Of a stretch of DNA of 30,539 nt, positions 7,549 to 15,780 are shown one piece after another. Position 1 is the stretch's first letter, and each line of letters opens with the position of its first letter. The notes beneath the pieces are model-generated. The model saw nothing but the letters and a program-made list of their open reading frames with translations. It was not told the origin of the DNA and did not search any database. This DNA comes from CAYRIY01 sp964424335 (GTDB taxonomy: Bacteria; Bacillota; Limnochordia; DTU080; RSA5): positions 1-30,539 of the forward strand of contig CAYRIY010000033.1 of the NCBI GenBank assembly GCA_964424335.1, read 5' to 3'. Made by a program: the position numbers and the translations under genes.

Positions 7549-8595
7549 CTAAGAGACTTTGCGGTTGCCCCTTTTAGGCCCTTTTTTCTTCCTACGCATG
7601 GTGTCGTCGATCGAGGGATCTTCGGATTCGGCATCGATGCGCGCGATCATTTGATCGATCATGTCGTGGAGCTCGCGCAGGTCGGTGATCAACCGGACCC
7701 GCTCCGGCTCGGGAAGGTACTTGGGAGAGATGTGTCCCAATTCCGACAGTACCGATCTCGACCGCTGCAGGGTGACAAAGAGACGCTGCAGATTTCGCTC
7801 GTCCACAGGAAGGACGTCGATTTCCGCCTCTTCCTCTGCGACTTCGTCCAACGGTCTGCGGACGGCTCGGACAGCGTCGATGATGCTCACATCCGCATTT
7901 TCTCGCACGATCTTCGCGACTTGTCGCACTTCGCCTTTGCTCAGCTTATAGGTGAGGACAGCGTCCAAAAGCGCGTTTTGCAAATTCACGCTCTTCATCC
8001 GAGCCCCAAAAGCCCTGGCCTCCGCGACGTGTGCGAGTGTAAGCGGTGAGTCGCCTCCGTAGAAATTGTCGACGACGGCCCTCTGAAACCGTCCGTCGAC
8101 CTCGAGTATGTCGAGCCAGTCCGTAAGCGTCGTCCTGGGAACGCCCAAGCGTTCGCTCGCAGCAACTTTGGTAAGCCCTTCCGCCTCCATGAACTCCGCC
8201 ACGGCAAGCGCCCGCTCAACGGGATTGAGATCTGCCCTTTGGAGGTTCTCGACGAGCTGTACTTGTTTGGTTGAGAGCAAATCGTTTAAAACGATCGCAG
8301 GCACCGTCTGCCGCTCGAGCATGCGAGCGGCTCGGAGCCGTCTTTCGCCCGCCACCAAGCGGTACCCGCCCTCGATCCGCTTGACGAGCACCGGGTGCAG
8401 CATTCCTACCTCTTCGATCGACTTAGCGAGACCCTCCAGTCCTTCGGCGTCAAAGATGCGCCTCACTTGCACAGGATCAACTTCGATGTCGTCGACGCGA
8501 AGTTCCACGACTTCCAAATCGCTACACCTCTCGCATTCGGGCAAACTTTCACCAACCACCACGATCCCACATACTTCGACACTTACCTTCCACAA
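7549..8595 (-). CDS. ParB/Noc-family DNA-binding protein
   Basis: Chromosome-partitioning-type protein of about 348 residues. The N-terminal ParB/Srx domain contains LEGLAKSIEEVGMLHPVLV and the CTP-binding/clamp motif GERRLRAARM. ENLQRADLNPVERA follows, then a helix-turn-helix (LTKVAASERLGVPRTTLTDW) for parS-like recognition. The C-terminal third is acidic then basic, ending in a Lys/Arg-rich tail. No ParA/Soj gene is nearby and the context (secreted and envelope genes) is not the usual rnpA/gidB locus, so it may be a paralog rather than the housekeeping ParB. The start is uncertain: TTG at 8595 is chosen because a strong AGGAGG lies 11 bases upstream. A longer frame from GTG 8640 contains this site. 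Confidence 0.85.
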   Translation of the reverse strand: MWKVSVEVCGIVVVGESLPECERCSDLEVVELRVDDIEVDPVQVRRIFDAEGLEGLAKSIEEVGMLHPVLVKRIEGGYRLVAGERRLRAARMLERQTVPAIVLNDLLSTKQVQLVENLQRADLNPVERALAVAEFMEAEGLTKVAASERLGVPRTTLTDWLDILEVDGRFQRAVVDNFYGGDSPLTLAHVAEARAFGARMKSVNLQNALLDAVLTYKLSKGEVRQVAKIVRENADVSIIDAVRAVRRPLDEVAEEEAEIDVLPVDERNLQRLFVTLQRSRSVLSELGHISPKYLPEPERVRLITDLRELHDMIDQMIARIDAESEDPSIDDTMRRKKKGPKRGNRKVS

Positions 8596-8603
8596 CAGAG
8601 AAC

Positions 8604-8637
8604 CCCCCTCCTGCCGCAGTGGCTGACCAGGAGGGGG
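8604..8637 (-). promoter_or_regulatory. Hairpin enclosing the Shine-Dalgarno of the ParB-like gene
   Basis: On the minus strand CCCCCTCCTG (8637-8628) pairs perfectly with CAGGAGGGGG (8613-8604) across a 14-base loop that can itself form a 3-bp stem. The downstream arm holds the AGGAGG ribosome-binding site. In RNA the site would be fully base-paired, so the structure may limit translation initiation. No U-run follows, which argues against a simple terminator. Confidence 0.65.
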
Positions 8638-8667
8638 CACATTCTCGTTTGAAGGAGCTCGCTCTTT

Positions 8668-9603
8668 CTATCGGCTCGACGTCGGAATGAGCGAGAGCGC
8701 GTTCACTTTGACATCGCTTGCCGTCTCTGCATAAAACGTGGTGCCGATCGGAACGACGTGCGATCTACCACGAACGAAATACCCGGCGGCAAGCCCGATT
8801 GGTCCTAGGAGCACGACTCCGGCCAAGCTGGCCCCTGCGGCAAGTTCCAGGGACTTGTTTTGCTCGGTGGCCCGCTCGGCAACTTGAATGGGGACATTTC
8901 TCGAATCCATGGCGGCGACTCTGCCGAAGTCGACGCGAACGAGTCCGTCCTGGCCGAGCCTTCCGGCCGTATCGACCGACACGACATGCCCCTGGCCTAC
9001 GGTGCCTCTGGGGATGACGATGGCGTTGTCCACGCGCACGTCTTCGGCGACCCGGTAGGAGACCGGGTCGTTTGGACGGCTTCGCTCCGAGTTGAGTTCC
9101 GTGAGGAGCTCGATCTTGACGAGCGTCCCCTTGGGTAGGTCTCGCTCTGCGACGTAGACTCGGCCGCCCGGCCACATCAGCTCCAAGAGTGCATCCAATC
9201 GAGCAACGAGTCCTTTGGACGGATACGTCTCGCCAAACATCGCCGTCTCCATCTGATCGAGTCTCCTAGCGATCGACGGGCCTTCGTTGATCGATTGGAA
9301 CAACGCCCATTCGACGGCATTGAGCTTCATTTTCAGGGAGACCTCGCCCTCAGCGCCCACGAGCATCCCGACCATCTTTTGCACGCGGACCAGAAAAGCG
9401 CCGTCGTCGGGCGCGCCCAACACGTCCGATTCGACGCGCTCTAACCTGCTGATCAGGGAGCCCTCCTGGGTCCGCCCATACAAGATCTCCTCGACTTGAG
9501 CAAGACCCGGCGGGCCCACGGCCGTCGTTTGTGCGAACGCGTTCGATACGTGGAAACTCCACACAAGCGCTACAACAAGCACCATCGATACCGTCTTTCG
9601 CAA
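8668..9603 (-). CDS. Secreted protein with LxxRLxxLE-type helical repeats and a C-terminal beta-rich domain
   Basis: A 311-residue protein of unknown function. A signal peptide (about 1-25, ending AFAQ) is followed by about four degenerate 25-35-residue repeats to about residue 145, of the form FGxxxxxxxLxxRLxxxE. Examples are ILYGRTQEGSLISRLERVE and AMFGETYPSKGLVARLDALL. The rest is a beta-rich region (PKGTLVKIELLTELNSE, IPRGTVGQGHV) that resembles secretin- or TrbI-like surface domains, then a hydrophobic glycine-rich stretch (ASLAGVVLLGPIGLAAG). The start is TTG at 9603, with AAAGGAG 9 bases upstream; an ATG 21 bases earlier would place that site inside the gene. It lies 88 bp after the barrel protein and may share its transcript. 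Confidence 0.72.
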   Translation of the reverse strand: MRKTVSMVLVVALVWSFHVSNAFAQTTAVGPPGLAQVEEILYGRTQEGSLISRLERVESDVLGAPDDGAFLVRVQKMVGMLVGAEGEVSLKMKLNAVEWALFQSINEGPSIARRLDQMETAMFGETYPSKGLVARLDALLELMWPGGRVYVAERDLPKGTLVKIELLTELNSERSRPNDPVSYRVAEDVRVDNAIVIPRGTVGQGHVVSVDTAGRLGQDGLVRVDFGRVAAMDSRNVPIQVAERATEQNKSLELAAGASLAGVVLLGPIGLAAGYFVRGRSHVVPIGTTFYAETASDVKVNALSLIPTSSR

Positions 9604-9691
9604 ACCGCCACAACTCCTTTTCATGAAATTGGTGATAACCTGACCTCCGGAACGCCTGCCTTACACAAATCTCAAGTCTTACAAAGCCCGG

Positions 9692-11473
9692 TCAAAAGCG
9701 AATCGCGACCTCGGCGGTCGTCACGTTTCCTCGCACGTTGCCGATTTGCGTAAAGATCTCGTACTGAAGCGACACACTCGCGTTTCCGAGATCGTACTCG
9801 AGGCCCAGATTCGATCTTGTCTCACTCCCCCCGCTTTGGTCGACAATCAAGAATCCGGCCTGCGCTCGCGCCTCCGGCCCGACCGCGTGTTCGACCGACG
9901 CACTTGTTGTCCGGACTGTACCGCCTGCGCTCCCGTTGTCTCTTCTGCCATCCTCGAGCGCGTAACCTAGACTCACTTTGCCGTTCTCGAGCCGCACTTC
10001 GATGTCGAATGCGGTCTTGCTCGCCTCGCCATCGTCTCCGTCTCCCAGGTTGTCCCGTTCGTGACTTGCCCGTGCGACAGTGTTTGGCGCGACGGGGTAT
10101 TCGAGTGCAAGCGTTGTGACATTTGCGTCCGCCTCGCCGTCGTCGCTCACCCGGATGATGTTTTGGCGACGAAAGGAGAGAATCCACCGCCCCACTTCCG
10201 CGGAAAGATCGAGCCGAGACACCTCATCCCCTGACTGTTCACGGGAGAACAAAGGCCGGTACCCGGTCTCAGCGGAGTAGAGAAACGCTCCCAAAGTCAG
10301 CTCTGGAACAGGATGAAGCACGGCTCCTACCTTGACGGCGCCGGCGCCTCCGGAATCGCTGCGATTTTGCGCCATCTCCCCTGCAAGCGTGAGATTGGGC
10401 AAGACCCTGTACGTTCCGCCAATCCGAAAGACGGTGTTGGCAAGATCCTCGAGATCGCCCCGGCGCTCTATTTGAAGACTCGCAAGGGTGGCCCCCAAAG
10501 AGAGGGACTCGGTCAATTGGACCGAACCGTCCCAAGCAGTGACGACGCCCTTGCCTGCGTCTGTGCCGGGCTCGTCGGGAGACACGGAGGCCACTAAAAC
10601 CCTCGAACCAACCTGACCGACGTGCATCCCCGCCTGAAATCCGGAAAGGCGACCCGCTTCTCCGACGACCATCGGGTTTAACCCGTCCCCGGAGACGCTG
10701 CCGACTCGTGCGATGGCGGCGTGCGAAATACCGATATCTACTCCGGCCGAACGGAGTAAGAACTCATCAGAGTCCGTATTCCACATTCTGCCCTCGCCCG
10801 ACAGGTCCGCGCCGATCCTCACTAGGTCAGTGACGGAGCCGGACATGCGCAGGGAGTAGCTCTGCTCAAAATCCGAACCGGCCAAACCCGCCGAACCGCC
10901 CGGCGAAGCGACACCGACGTCACGATAGCGAATCCGTCCCTCGCCCCTAAGGCGGAAGTCCTCAAAAAGTCCGGCAATCCCGGATACGCTCGTTTCGCCC
11001 CTCACCCCGCCCCCCAGGTCGCTTGGCACCACATATCCCAAGACCTCGAGGTGGGCGCTCGAGAGCTCAATGAGGCTCTTAAACAGTTCGCTCCGATCGC
11101 GAGTAAGCGCCTGGCCCCCGAGCGCCTCGTTGTACGCTTCCACGATCTCCGAAAACCGTGCCCTAGACCAGTCTCCTCCTCGATCCGCCGCAGCGACGGC
11201 GCGCATGCTGTCGAGCGCGTCACCGACCCAAAGCGCAAGGTCAAAGTAGGTAAGTGGCTCGCCCACGCTCAAGCGTTGGCGAACATAGGCGCGACCGAGA
11301 TCAAGCGAGACGAGACCTTCTAGGGCATCGTAGGCCCAGTGTCCGGGTGGTAGCGTTTCAAAAGGGTTTGCACTCACGGGTTGAACGAAAACAATGAGCG
11401 TGCTCAATAGAAGAGTGACGACAATCCAGGTTGCGACACTCGTCTTTTCGATGTGGATCAGGGGATGTCTCAC
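9692..11473 (-). CDS. Putative outer-membrane beta-barrel protein with a degenerate SLH-like N-terminus
   Basis: A protein of about 593 residues. An N-terminal hydrophobic export segment (about 10-33, ending VSA) is followed by NPFETLPPGHWAYDALEGLVSLDL, resembling the first half of an SLH motif. After a helical region to about residue 145, the remainder is a long run of short alternating beta strands separated by Gly/Asp/Ser turns. It ends AEVAIRF, with the terminal Phe typical of Omp85-dependent barrels. It probably sits in the outer membrane. The family is not recognised beyond this. The start is ambiguous: ATG at 11488 overlaps the stop of the upstream gene (ATGA), but GGGGGAGG lies 5 bases before GTG 11473, which is used here. 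Confidence 0.75.
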   Translation of the reverse strand: MRHPLIHIEKTSVATWIVVTLLLSTLIVFVQPVSANPFETLPPGHWAYDALEGLVSLDLGRAYVRQRLSVGEPLTYFDLALWVGDALDSMRAVAAADRGGDWSRARFSEIVEAYNEALGGQALTRDRSELFKSLIELSSAHLEVLGYVVPSDLGGGVRGETSVSGIAGLFEDFRLRGEGRIRYRDVGVASPGGSAGLAGSDFEQSYSLRMSGSVTDLVRIGADLSGEGRMWNTDSDEFLLRSAGVDIGISHAAIARVGSVSGDGLNPMVVGEAGRLSGFQAGMHVGQVGSRVLVASVSPDEPGTDAGKGVVTAWDGSVQLTESLSLGATLASLQIERRGDLEDLANTVFRIGGTYRVLPNLTLAGEMAQNRSDSGGAGAVKVGAVLHPVPELTLGAFLYSAETGYRPLFSREQSGDEVSRLDLSAEVGRWILSFRRQNIIRVSDDGEADANVTTLALEYPVAPNTVARASHERDNLGDGDDGEASKTAFDIEVRLENGKVSLGYALEDGRRDNGSAGGTVRTTSASVEHAVGPEARAQAGFLIVDQSGGSETRSNLGLEYDLGNASVSLQYEIFTQIGNVRGNVTTAEVAIRF

Positions 11474-11487
11474 GTACGCCTCCCCCA

Positions 11488-11910
11488 TCAGTGACCGATC
11501 CGTTCTTTTAAGAATCGTTCGGCCAAAACTACTGCGACGTAATCGTCGAAGAGTACGGGCGGTGTCTGCATGGTGCGGGGAAGAAAGCGTCTGATACCCG
11601 TGGGAGGATGATCACGGAAGTATCGTTCTCGCGCTTCCAAACTTGACATGTGCTCGTCCACCACGTGTACGCTTTCGACCCAGCGGTCGAGGCCGGATCG
11701 TTCGATTTCACGCCGGAAGGATTTCGACCCGGTACGGTCGCCCAACACCAGCACGGTAGGTCGATACATGCGGGCGAAACGTTCAAGCGCCGTCAGGGCT
11801 TCGGGTCTGTCGACGACCTTGCGTTCCACGACTTCGGCATTCATCGTGAGTACCGCAATACCGCATTTTGCCGTTCCGGGGTCGACGGCGATCACATGCA
11901 TCCATTCCAC
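11488..11910 (-). CDS. YqgF/RuvX-like RNase H-fold protein
   Basis: A 140-residue protein opening with VIAVDPGTAKCGIAVLTMN, the YqgF/RuvC-type first strand with its metal-binding Asp in DPGT. A conserved VVDEHMSSLEARERYF segment and a late DDYVAVVLAERFL segment supply the further acidic residues of the RNase H-like active site. YqgF proteins process the 16S rRNA 5' end or cut Holliday junctions. This is a divergent member and the housekeeping copy may be elsewhere. Its stop overlaps the longest frame of the barrel gene, suggesting translational coupling to an envelope protein, which is unexpected. ATG 11910 is preceded by GAGGGTGGA. Confidence 0.75.
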   Translation of the reverse strand: MEWMHVIAVDPGTAKCGIAVLTMNAEVVERKVVDRPEALTALERFARMYRPTVLVLGDRTGSKSFRREIERSGLDRWVESVHVVDEHMSSLEARERYFRDHPPTGIRRFLPRTMQTPPVLFDDYVAVVLAERFLKERIGH

Positions 11911-11953
11911 CCTCTAGTGCGGAACCTTGCGGCTTCACCGGCGCTTTTGGCGG

Positions 11954-12008
11954 CCTAGAGAGAAGCCCCTAAGGACATGAGTCCCTAAGGGGCTTCGCTC
12001 TCTCTAGG
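11954..12008 (-). terminator. Long hairpin terminator after the porin gene
   Basis: Nested inverted repeat: CCTAGAGA (11954-11961) pairs with TCTCTAGG (12001-12008), GAAGCCCCT with AGGGGCTTC inside it, and GGAC with GTCC at the top of an ATGA loop. It lies 14 bp after the porin stop. There is no T-run on the minus strand, so it may act as a stabilising 3' stem as well as a terminator. Confidence 0.65.
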
Positions 12009-12022
12009 TGCGTACGGTCATG

Positions 12023-15000
12023 CTAGAACTCAATCGTGAGCCCAGCGTTGACATTGTAGACGGAGTACTCGTCGGGAGCCTTGGTTCCCTTGGAGCTTAC
12101 CCACTCGCCGCCGAGCTTGAGGTTGGCCCCTTCGAACACCGGATAGGTGAGGGTCAACTTCGCGGTCACGTCGGTCTCGTTGCCGTCCTCCTCGGGAATG
12201 CCTCCCGTTACGTACTTGCCTTGACCGGCAAGGGTGCCTTCACCGCCGCGCAGTTCCTTCTCAAAGCCAACGGTGAAGGTGTTGCGAGCGGTTCCGTACG
12301 TGGCGTCGTTTACCCGGACAAGTCGGTACTCATATCCGGTGTTTACGTCGGTGCCGAAGAAGCCTTTCAGCGTATACTCTGCACCGATGCTTGCGACGTC
12401 GCGCTTGTCGTTGCCGCTCCACGTGGCATTTTTCCACCAGGTCTTCTCAATGTCTTCGTCCTTGGCGTCCACGGCGCCGAGCGCATTTTGCTCGGTGCTG
12501 TATCCAGCCCTCAGCAACACGGCGCCAAACTCACGCTCTGCGTTGACGCCGAGTCTGGTCGACGTCTCGCCAAGCGCTTGGTTTGAAGCATGCCGAGCGT
12601 TCACGGTGAACGGAACCAGGAATTCGAAGTCTCGGGATGCCGTGATCCAGGTCGAGCGCTGGTCAACCTCGGCCGGCGCCAACACGGCCACCTGGTCGTT
12701 GCTACGGTTGTGGACCGTGGCGGACAGGTCGGCCCCCATGATGGTGGTCCCTACCGTGGCCCGCAGCGTGTTGTCCACGTCGTCGCTGTCGTTGACGCGC
12801 CGGTCGTACAGGATGCTCGTATCGAGTCCGGCGAAGTGGAACGGACCCACTTCCACCTGCGTATACCTATTCGTATCGTTCACCGCGGCCGGATCATTTC
12901 TCTGGCCGAGGGTCAGGGCGAAGTCGACGCCGAGCACCGGCCGATCAAAGGTGACGGCGAGATCGCTCTCTCCGTTTTCAACCCAGTCCTTGGGCGGGTC
13001 TACCTTGCGATCGAGCCAGTCGTCGGACTTGCTGTCGAGCTCTCTGGCGAACGTCGGATTGAAGTCCTGATCGACCGACGCGTACTGGACTCGCACGTTG
13101 GAGAGCCGCAAGGGGAACGTCGCCCATGCGTCGATCACCGAACCGGGATCCTCGTCGTCATTGGTAACGTACGTCACGGAGTAATCAGCCGACGAAAGCT
13201 CGCCGGAGACCGTGACCCCAATTGCAGCGTCGTTGTGCGGCGTCGGCGACCCAAGCGTTGCCTCTGGGGTCACCACGTCCCGCACTCCTCGGAACGTGAA
13301 GTTGAACTCAGGGCTCAACTGATAGGAAGCAGCAGCACCATACACGATGTCCGCATCGCCCACCCGGGTGATGAAGCCGTCCAGCTCCGTGCTGTCCTCG
13401 TGGCCAAACACGAGGTGTACGTCTGCCCCTTGGAACGGCCCCTTGAACGGATCAGCCGGATCGGGATAGTTGGGATCATCGAACAGATCCTTGACTCGCT
13501 TGGCGTCGAACGTGTACTTGTCGAAGGATTCGGCGATGTGCTTTTCGTCGAGATCTCCGATATGGAGCATGCGCAGTACGCCCGGTGTCGTTACATCGAG
13601 GTGAACGCCAGGCCGCACTCCATCGGGACCGCCGAAGACGTCGTTCAGGATGATCTGTGCCTCGATGTTGACATTCTCTGCCGGCGTCGCATTGATCCCG
13701 AGGGTCAACTTGCTTTCAAAGGAGTTTTCGACTTCCCACTTGTCGCTCTCCTTATCCCTCGGATCCTTGTGCGCTATGTTTTCCGGACCGTGGATCGCCG
13801 TCTGCACGTAGGTCGTCTCGCTCTTGCCGGAGAGCCTCACGTTGTCCGTCAGAGCCCACAGTGCGGCAATGCCCTGCGTATTCTCACTGACCTGACCGGA
13901 AAGCTGTGCGATTTCGGCTTCGTTTGCCGCCACACGATCCGTAAGGTCGGCGGTCGCCGCCTCTTGTACCTTGATTCGCTCTTCCAACTCGGCGACTTTC
14001 ACGCCGAGCCTTTCCAACTCCGGTCGGAATTCGTTTGCGAGACGATCAATCTGCTCGCTGAGCTCCGCAACCCGCAACTGGACCAGCTCGGAAAGAGCGC
14101 TCGAGTCGCCTTGCGCCGCGGAAAGGGCTGCCGTTATCTCTCGGTCGCGCCGTGCGAGCGCGTCCGCGATGGCAAGCTCGGCAATCGCACGAGCGTCTTC
14201 CTCAGTCAACGCCCCGTCCTGGAGCGCGGACAAGGACCTAGCAAGCTCGGCCAACCGGCCATCGATGCCGCCAACGCGGGCGTCCACTCCGTCGAGCCGA
14301 GCGTCTACGCCGTCAAGCCGGGCATTTATGCCTGCAATCTCGGAATCGACGCCGTCAAGCCGAGCGTTGATGCCCGCAACATCGGAATCGACTCCATCGA
14401 GCCGTGCGTTGACGTCCGCGACATCCGAATCGACACCGTCGATCCGGGCGTTGATGCCTGCAATCTCGGAATCGACGCCGTCAAGGCGAGCTAGAGCTGC
14501 GGCGATGCGCTCGGCCAACTCGTTGACGTCACCTTTGGTCGCCATCTCCTGCAACCGCTTGGCGAGCTCTTCGACGGCGAGCTCAGTCAGGGCCGCATTG
14601 GCCTCGGGCGTCAAGCCGGTCGCCTGCCCACGATCGATGGCCGCCACCTCGGCCTCCAGAGCGCTCAGGCGCTCGGTCAGGCCGGCAATCTCATTTGACA
14701 GCTCTTCGTGGTTTGCTTGAATGGCCGCGGCTAGCTCTTGACGGACCTGGCGGATCAACCCCGCCAACTCGCTCGTCCGGTCGCCGATGCCCGCAGCGAT
14801 CTTCTCATCGATCAGGTTTTCGAAGCGCGCTAGGACGCGAGCGAACACCATCGCCATCTCATAGCGCGTGAAGTTGCGGTCTCCACCGAAGGTTCCATCG
14901 GGATACCCTTCGACGAGGCCCGCGGCGGCCAACGAGATGACAGCCTCGAAGGCCCAGTGGTCGCGCTTGAGGTCAGAGAACGGGTTGACCTGTGCAAATG

Positions 15001-15064
15001 CAGGTATGGCCAACGTCCAGACCATCAGGGCGGCCACGAGTAGCGCTACCCCTTTGTTTCGCAT
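12023..15064 (-). CDS. SLH-domain outer-membrane porin (OmpM-like) with coiled-coil stalk
   Basis: Envelope protein of 1013 residues. The signal peptide is 1-24 (AFA, cut before Q). One SLH domain (26-85) includes PFSDLKRDHWAFEAV, GLVEGYPDGTFGGDRNFTRYEMA. A long coiled coil (about 95-420) follows, with 14-residue repeats at 194-249 and 7-residue repeats at 250-270. A beta-barrel occupies about 430-1013 and ends LTIEF. In diderm Firmicutes such proteins cross the periplasm: SLH binds cell-wall polymer and the barrel sits in the outer membrane, tethering the two and forming a channel. The start ATG has GGGGGA upstream. It is monocistronic, with a hairpin just after the stop. It is good evidence for an outer membrane here. 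Confidence 0.9.
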   Translation of the reverse strand: MRNKGVALLVAALMVWTLAIPAFAQVNPFSDLKRDHWAFEAVISLAAAGLVEGYPDGTFGGDRNFTRYEMAMVFARVLARFENLIDEKIAAGIGDRTSELAGLIRQVRQELAAAIQANHEELSNEIAGLTERLSALEAEVAAIDRGQATGLTPEANAALTELAVEELAKRLQEMATKGDVNELAERIAAALARLDGVDSEIAGINARIDGVDSDVADVNARLDGVDSDVAGINARLDGVDSEIAGINARLDGVDARLDGVDARVGGIDGRLAELARSLSALQDGALTEEDARAIAELAIADALARRDREITAALSAAQGDSSALSELVQLRVAELSEQIDRLANEFRPELERLGVKVAELEERIKVQEAATADLTDRVAANEAEIAQLSGQVSENTQGIAALWALTDNVRLSGKSETTYVQTAIHGPENIAHKDPRDKESDKWEVENSFESKLTLGINATPAENVNIEAQIILNDVFGGPDGVRPGVHLDVTTPGVLRMLHIGDLDEKHIAESFDKYTFDAKRVKDLFDDPNYPDPADPFKGPFQGADVHLVFGHEDSTELDGFITRVGDADIVYGAAASYQLSPEFNFTFRGVRDVVTPEATLGSPTPHNDAAIGVTVSGELSSADYSVTYVTNDDEDPGSVIDAWATFPLRLSNVRVQYASVDQDFNPTFARELDSKSDDWLDRKVDPPKDWVENGESDLAVTFDRPVLGVDFALTLGQRNDPAAVNDTNRYTQVEVGPFHFAGLDTSILYDRRVNDSDDVDNTLRATVGTTIMGADLSATVHNRSNDQVAVLAPAEVDQRSTWITASRDFEFLVPFTVNARHASNQALGETSTRLGVNAEREFGAVLLRAGYSTEQNALGAVDAKDEDIEKTWWKNATWSGNDKRDVASIGAEYTLKGFFGTDVNTGYEYRLVRVNDATYGTARNTFTVGFEKELRGGEGTLAGQGKYVTGGIPEEDGNETDVTAKLTLTYPVFEGANLKLGGEWVSSKGTKAPDEYSVYNVNAGLTIEF
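14255..14485 (-). repeat. 42-bp tandem repeats (then 21-bp) encoding the porin coiled coil
   Basis: Four in-frame 42-bp units encode LDGVDSEIAGINAR-like 14-mers (residues 194-249). Three 21-bp units encode LDGVDAR, LDGVDAR and VGGIDGR (250-270). The third position of codons varies while the heptad pattern is kept, so these are old repeats under protein-level selection, still able to change length by recombination. Confidence 0.85.
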
Positions 15065-15596
15065 GTTTGTTCCCCCTTGTCTCGTTCAACTGCATGTGTC
15101 CGGATCACGGTGCTTTGATCTTTGGACATCGCCGGGGGTGAGCCATCCAGGTTTCCTCACCCTAGAACGTCCCAAGAGCCAAAGCGACGGGGCCGGACTG
15201 GTTGCGTTGCGTGCTTAAACGCTGGTTTTCGGTCATGAATCTCCCTACGATCAGCGGCCGTGGACGATGGGCCTACACCTCCTGCTCTCCACCCCGCCCC
15301 AGATACAGGGAGTCCGATACTTGAAGGCACGTAGAGCACGTTCGAGTCTTCTAGCGTTCCTCCGCCAAATCCTGCACGGGGTGGCATTTTTTTGTCCCGG
15401 AGAAGCATCCACAATTGCCCTCTAGAACCGTGATTGGGCCTGCAAATCGACCGGGAGGCGGACGACCAATTGGCCCGGGAAGAATGTGTCATACGAAAGA
15501 TCGGCGAGATACCGGGAATCCTATAGCCAAGATCGGCAACGATAACAGACGAACGGTCGATCACGTACGGACGTACGAATCGGGGGTGGGTGCACG
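15065..15596. other. 532-bp intergenic region upstream of the porin
   Basis: No convincing gene was seen. Reading toward the porin it holds a 7-bp perfect hairpin (GGGTGAG at 15136-15142 with CTCACCC at 15156-15162) about 75 bp before the porin start, and the porin ribosome-binding site GGGGGA. The region probably carries a long 5' leader and the porin promoter, but no clear -10/-35 pair could be identified. I compared the leader by eye with common riboswitch cores and found no match. Confidence 0.4.
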
Positions 15597-15776
15597 ATGC
15601 CGGACCGCAAGAGCGAGCGACCGGTGTGCCCGGGCTGCCGTACCGAACTGGACGTAATCTCAGCTTCGGGCCGCGCAGACGATCTATTCTTGTGCTCAAA
15701 CTGCTTCAATTCCTGGTTTGCTTTTGAACTTGCCCAGGACGACCCGCTAGACCTATCTCCTTCGGTCGACGACTAG
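15597..15776 (+). CDS. Small zinc-ribbon protein (59 aa)
   Basis: A 59-residue open frame from ATG 15597 to TAG 15776 with two CxxC pairs, CPGC at 11-14 and CSNC at 33-36, separated by 18 residues. This is the spacing of a zinc ribbon. The tail is acidic (DDPLDLSPSVDD). GGGGGTGGG lies 6 bases before the start. Function is unknown; such proteins bind nucleic acid or act as small adaptors. It ends 4 bp before the convergent receiver-like gene. The cysteine pattern makes a chance frame unlikely. Confidence 0.7.
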   Translation: MPDRKSERPVCPGCRTELDVISASGRADDLFLCSNCFNSWFAFELAQDDPLDLSPSVDD

Positions 15777-15780
15777 GCAG

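Noticed and set aside
9822..10187. Minus-strand 121-codon frame rich in Arg within the barrel gene
   Set aside because: Shadow frame of the barrel gene, with composition typical of frame-shifted GC-rich coding sequence.
14255..14485. Regular repeats that might be a CRISPR array
   Set aside because: The period is 42/21 bp with no unique spacers, and the frame is open and encodes heptads of a coiled coil.
12590..14494. Long plus-strand open frame (634 codons) opposite the porin
   Set aside because: It mirrors the third-codon GC bias of the porin, has no family signature, and the minus-strand frame has signal peptide, SLH and barrel.
15065..15300. Possible riboswitch in the porin 5' leader
   Set aside because: The GGGTGAG/CTCACCC hairpin and nearby GGGACG looked suggestive, but the conserved cores of c-di-GMP, c-di-AMP, TPP, SAM and glycine riboswitches as I know them are not present.
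15157..15699. 180-codon minus-strand open frame antisense to the zinc-ribbon gene
   Set aside because: No ribosome-binding site, low-complexity Arg/Gly/Pro-rich translation and no recognisable domain. It runs opposite to the zinc-ribbon gene, which has clear CxxC pairs.
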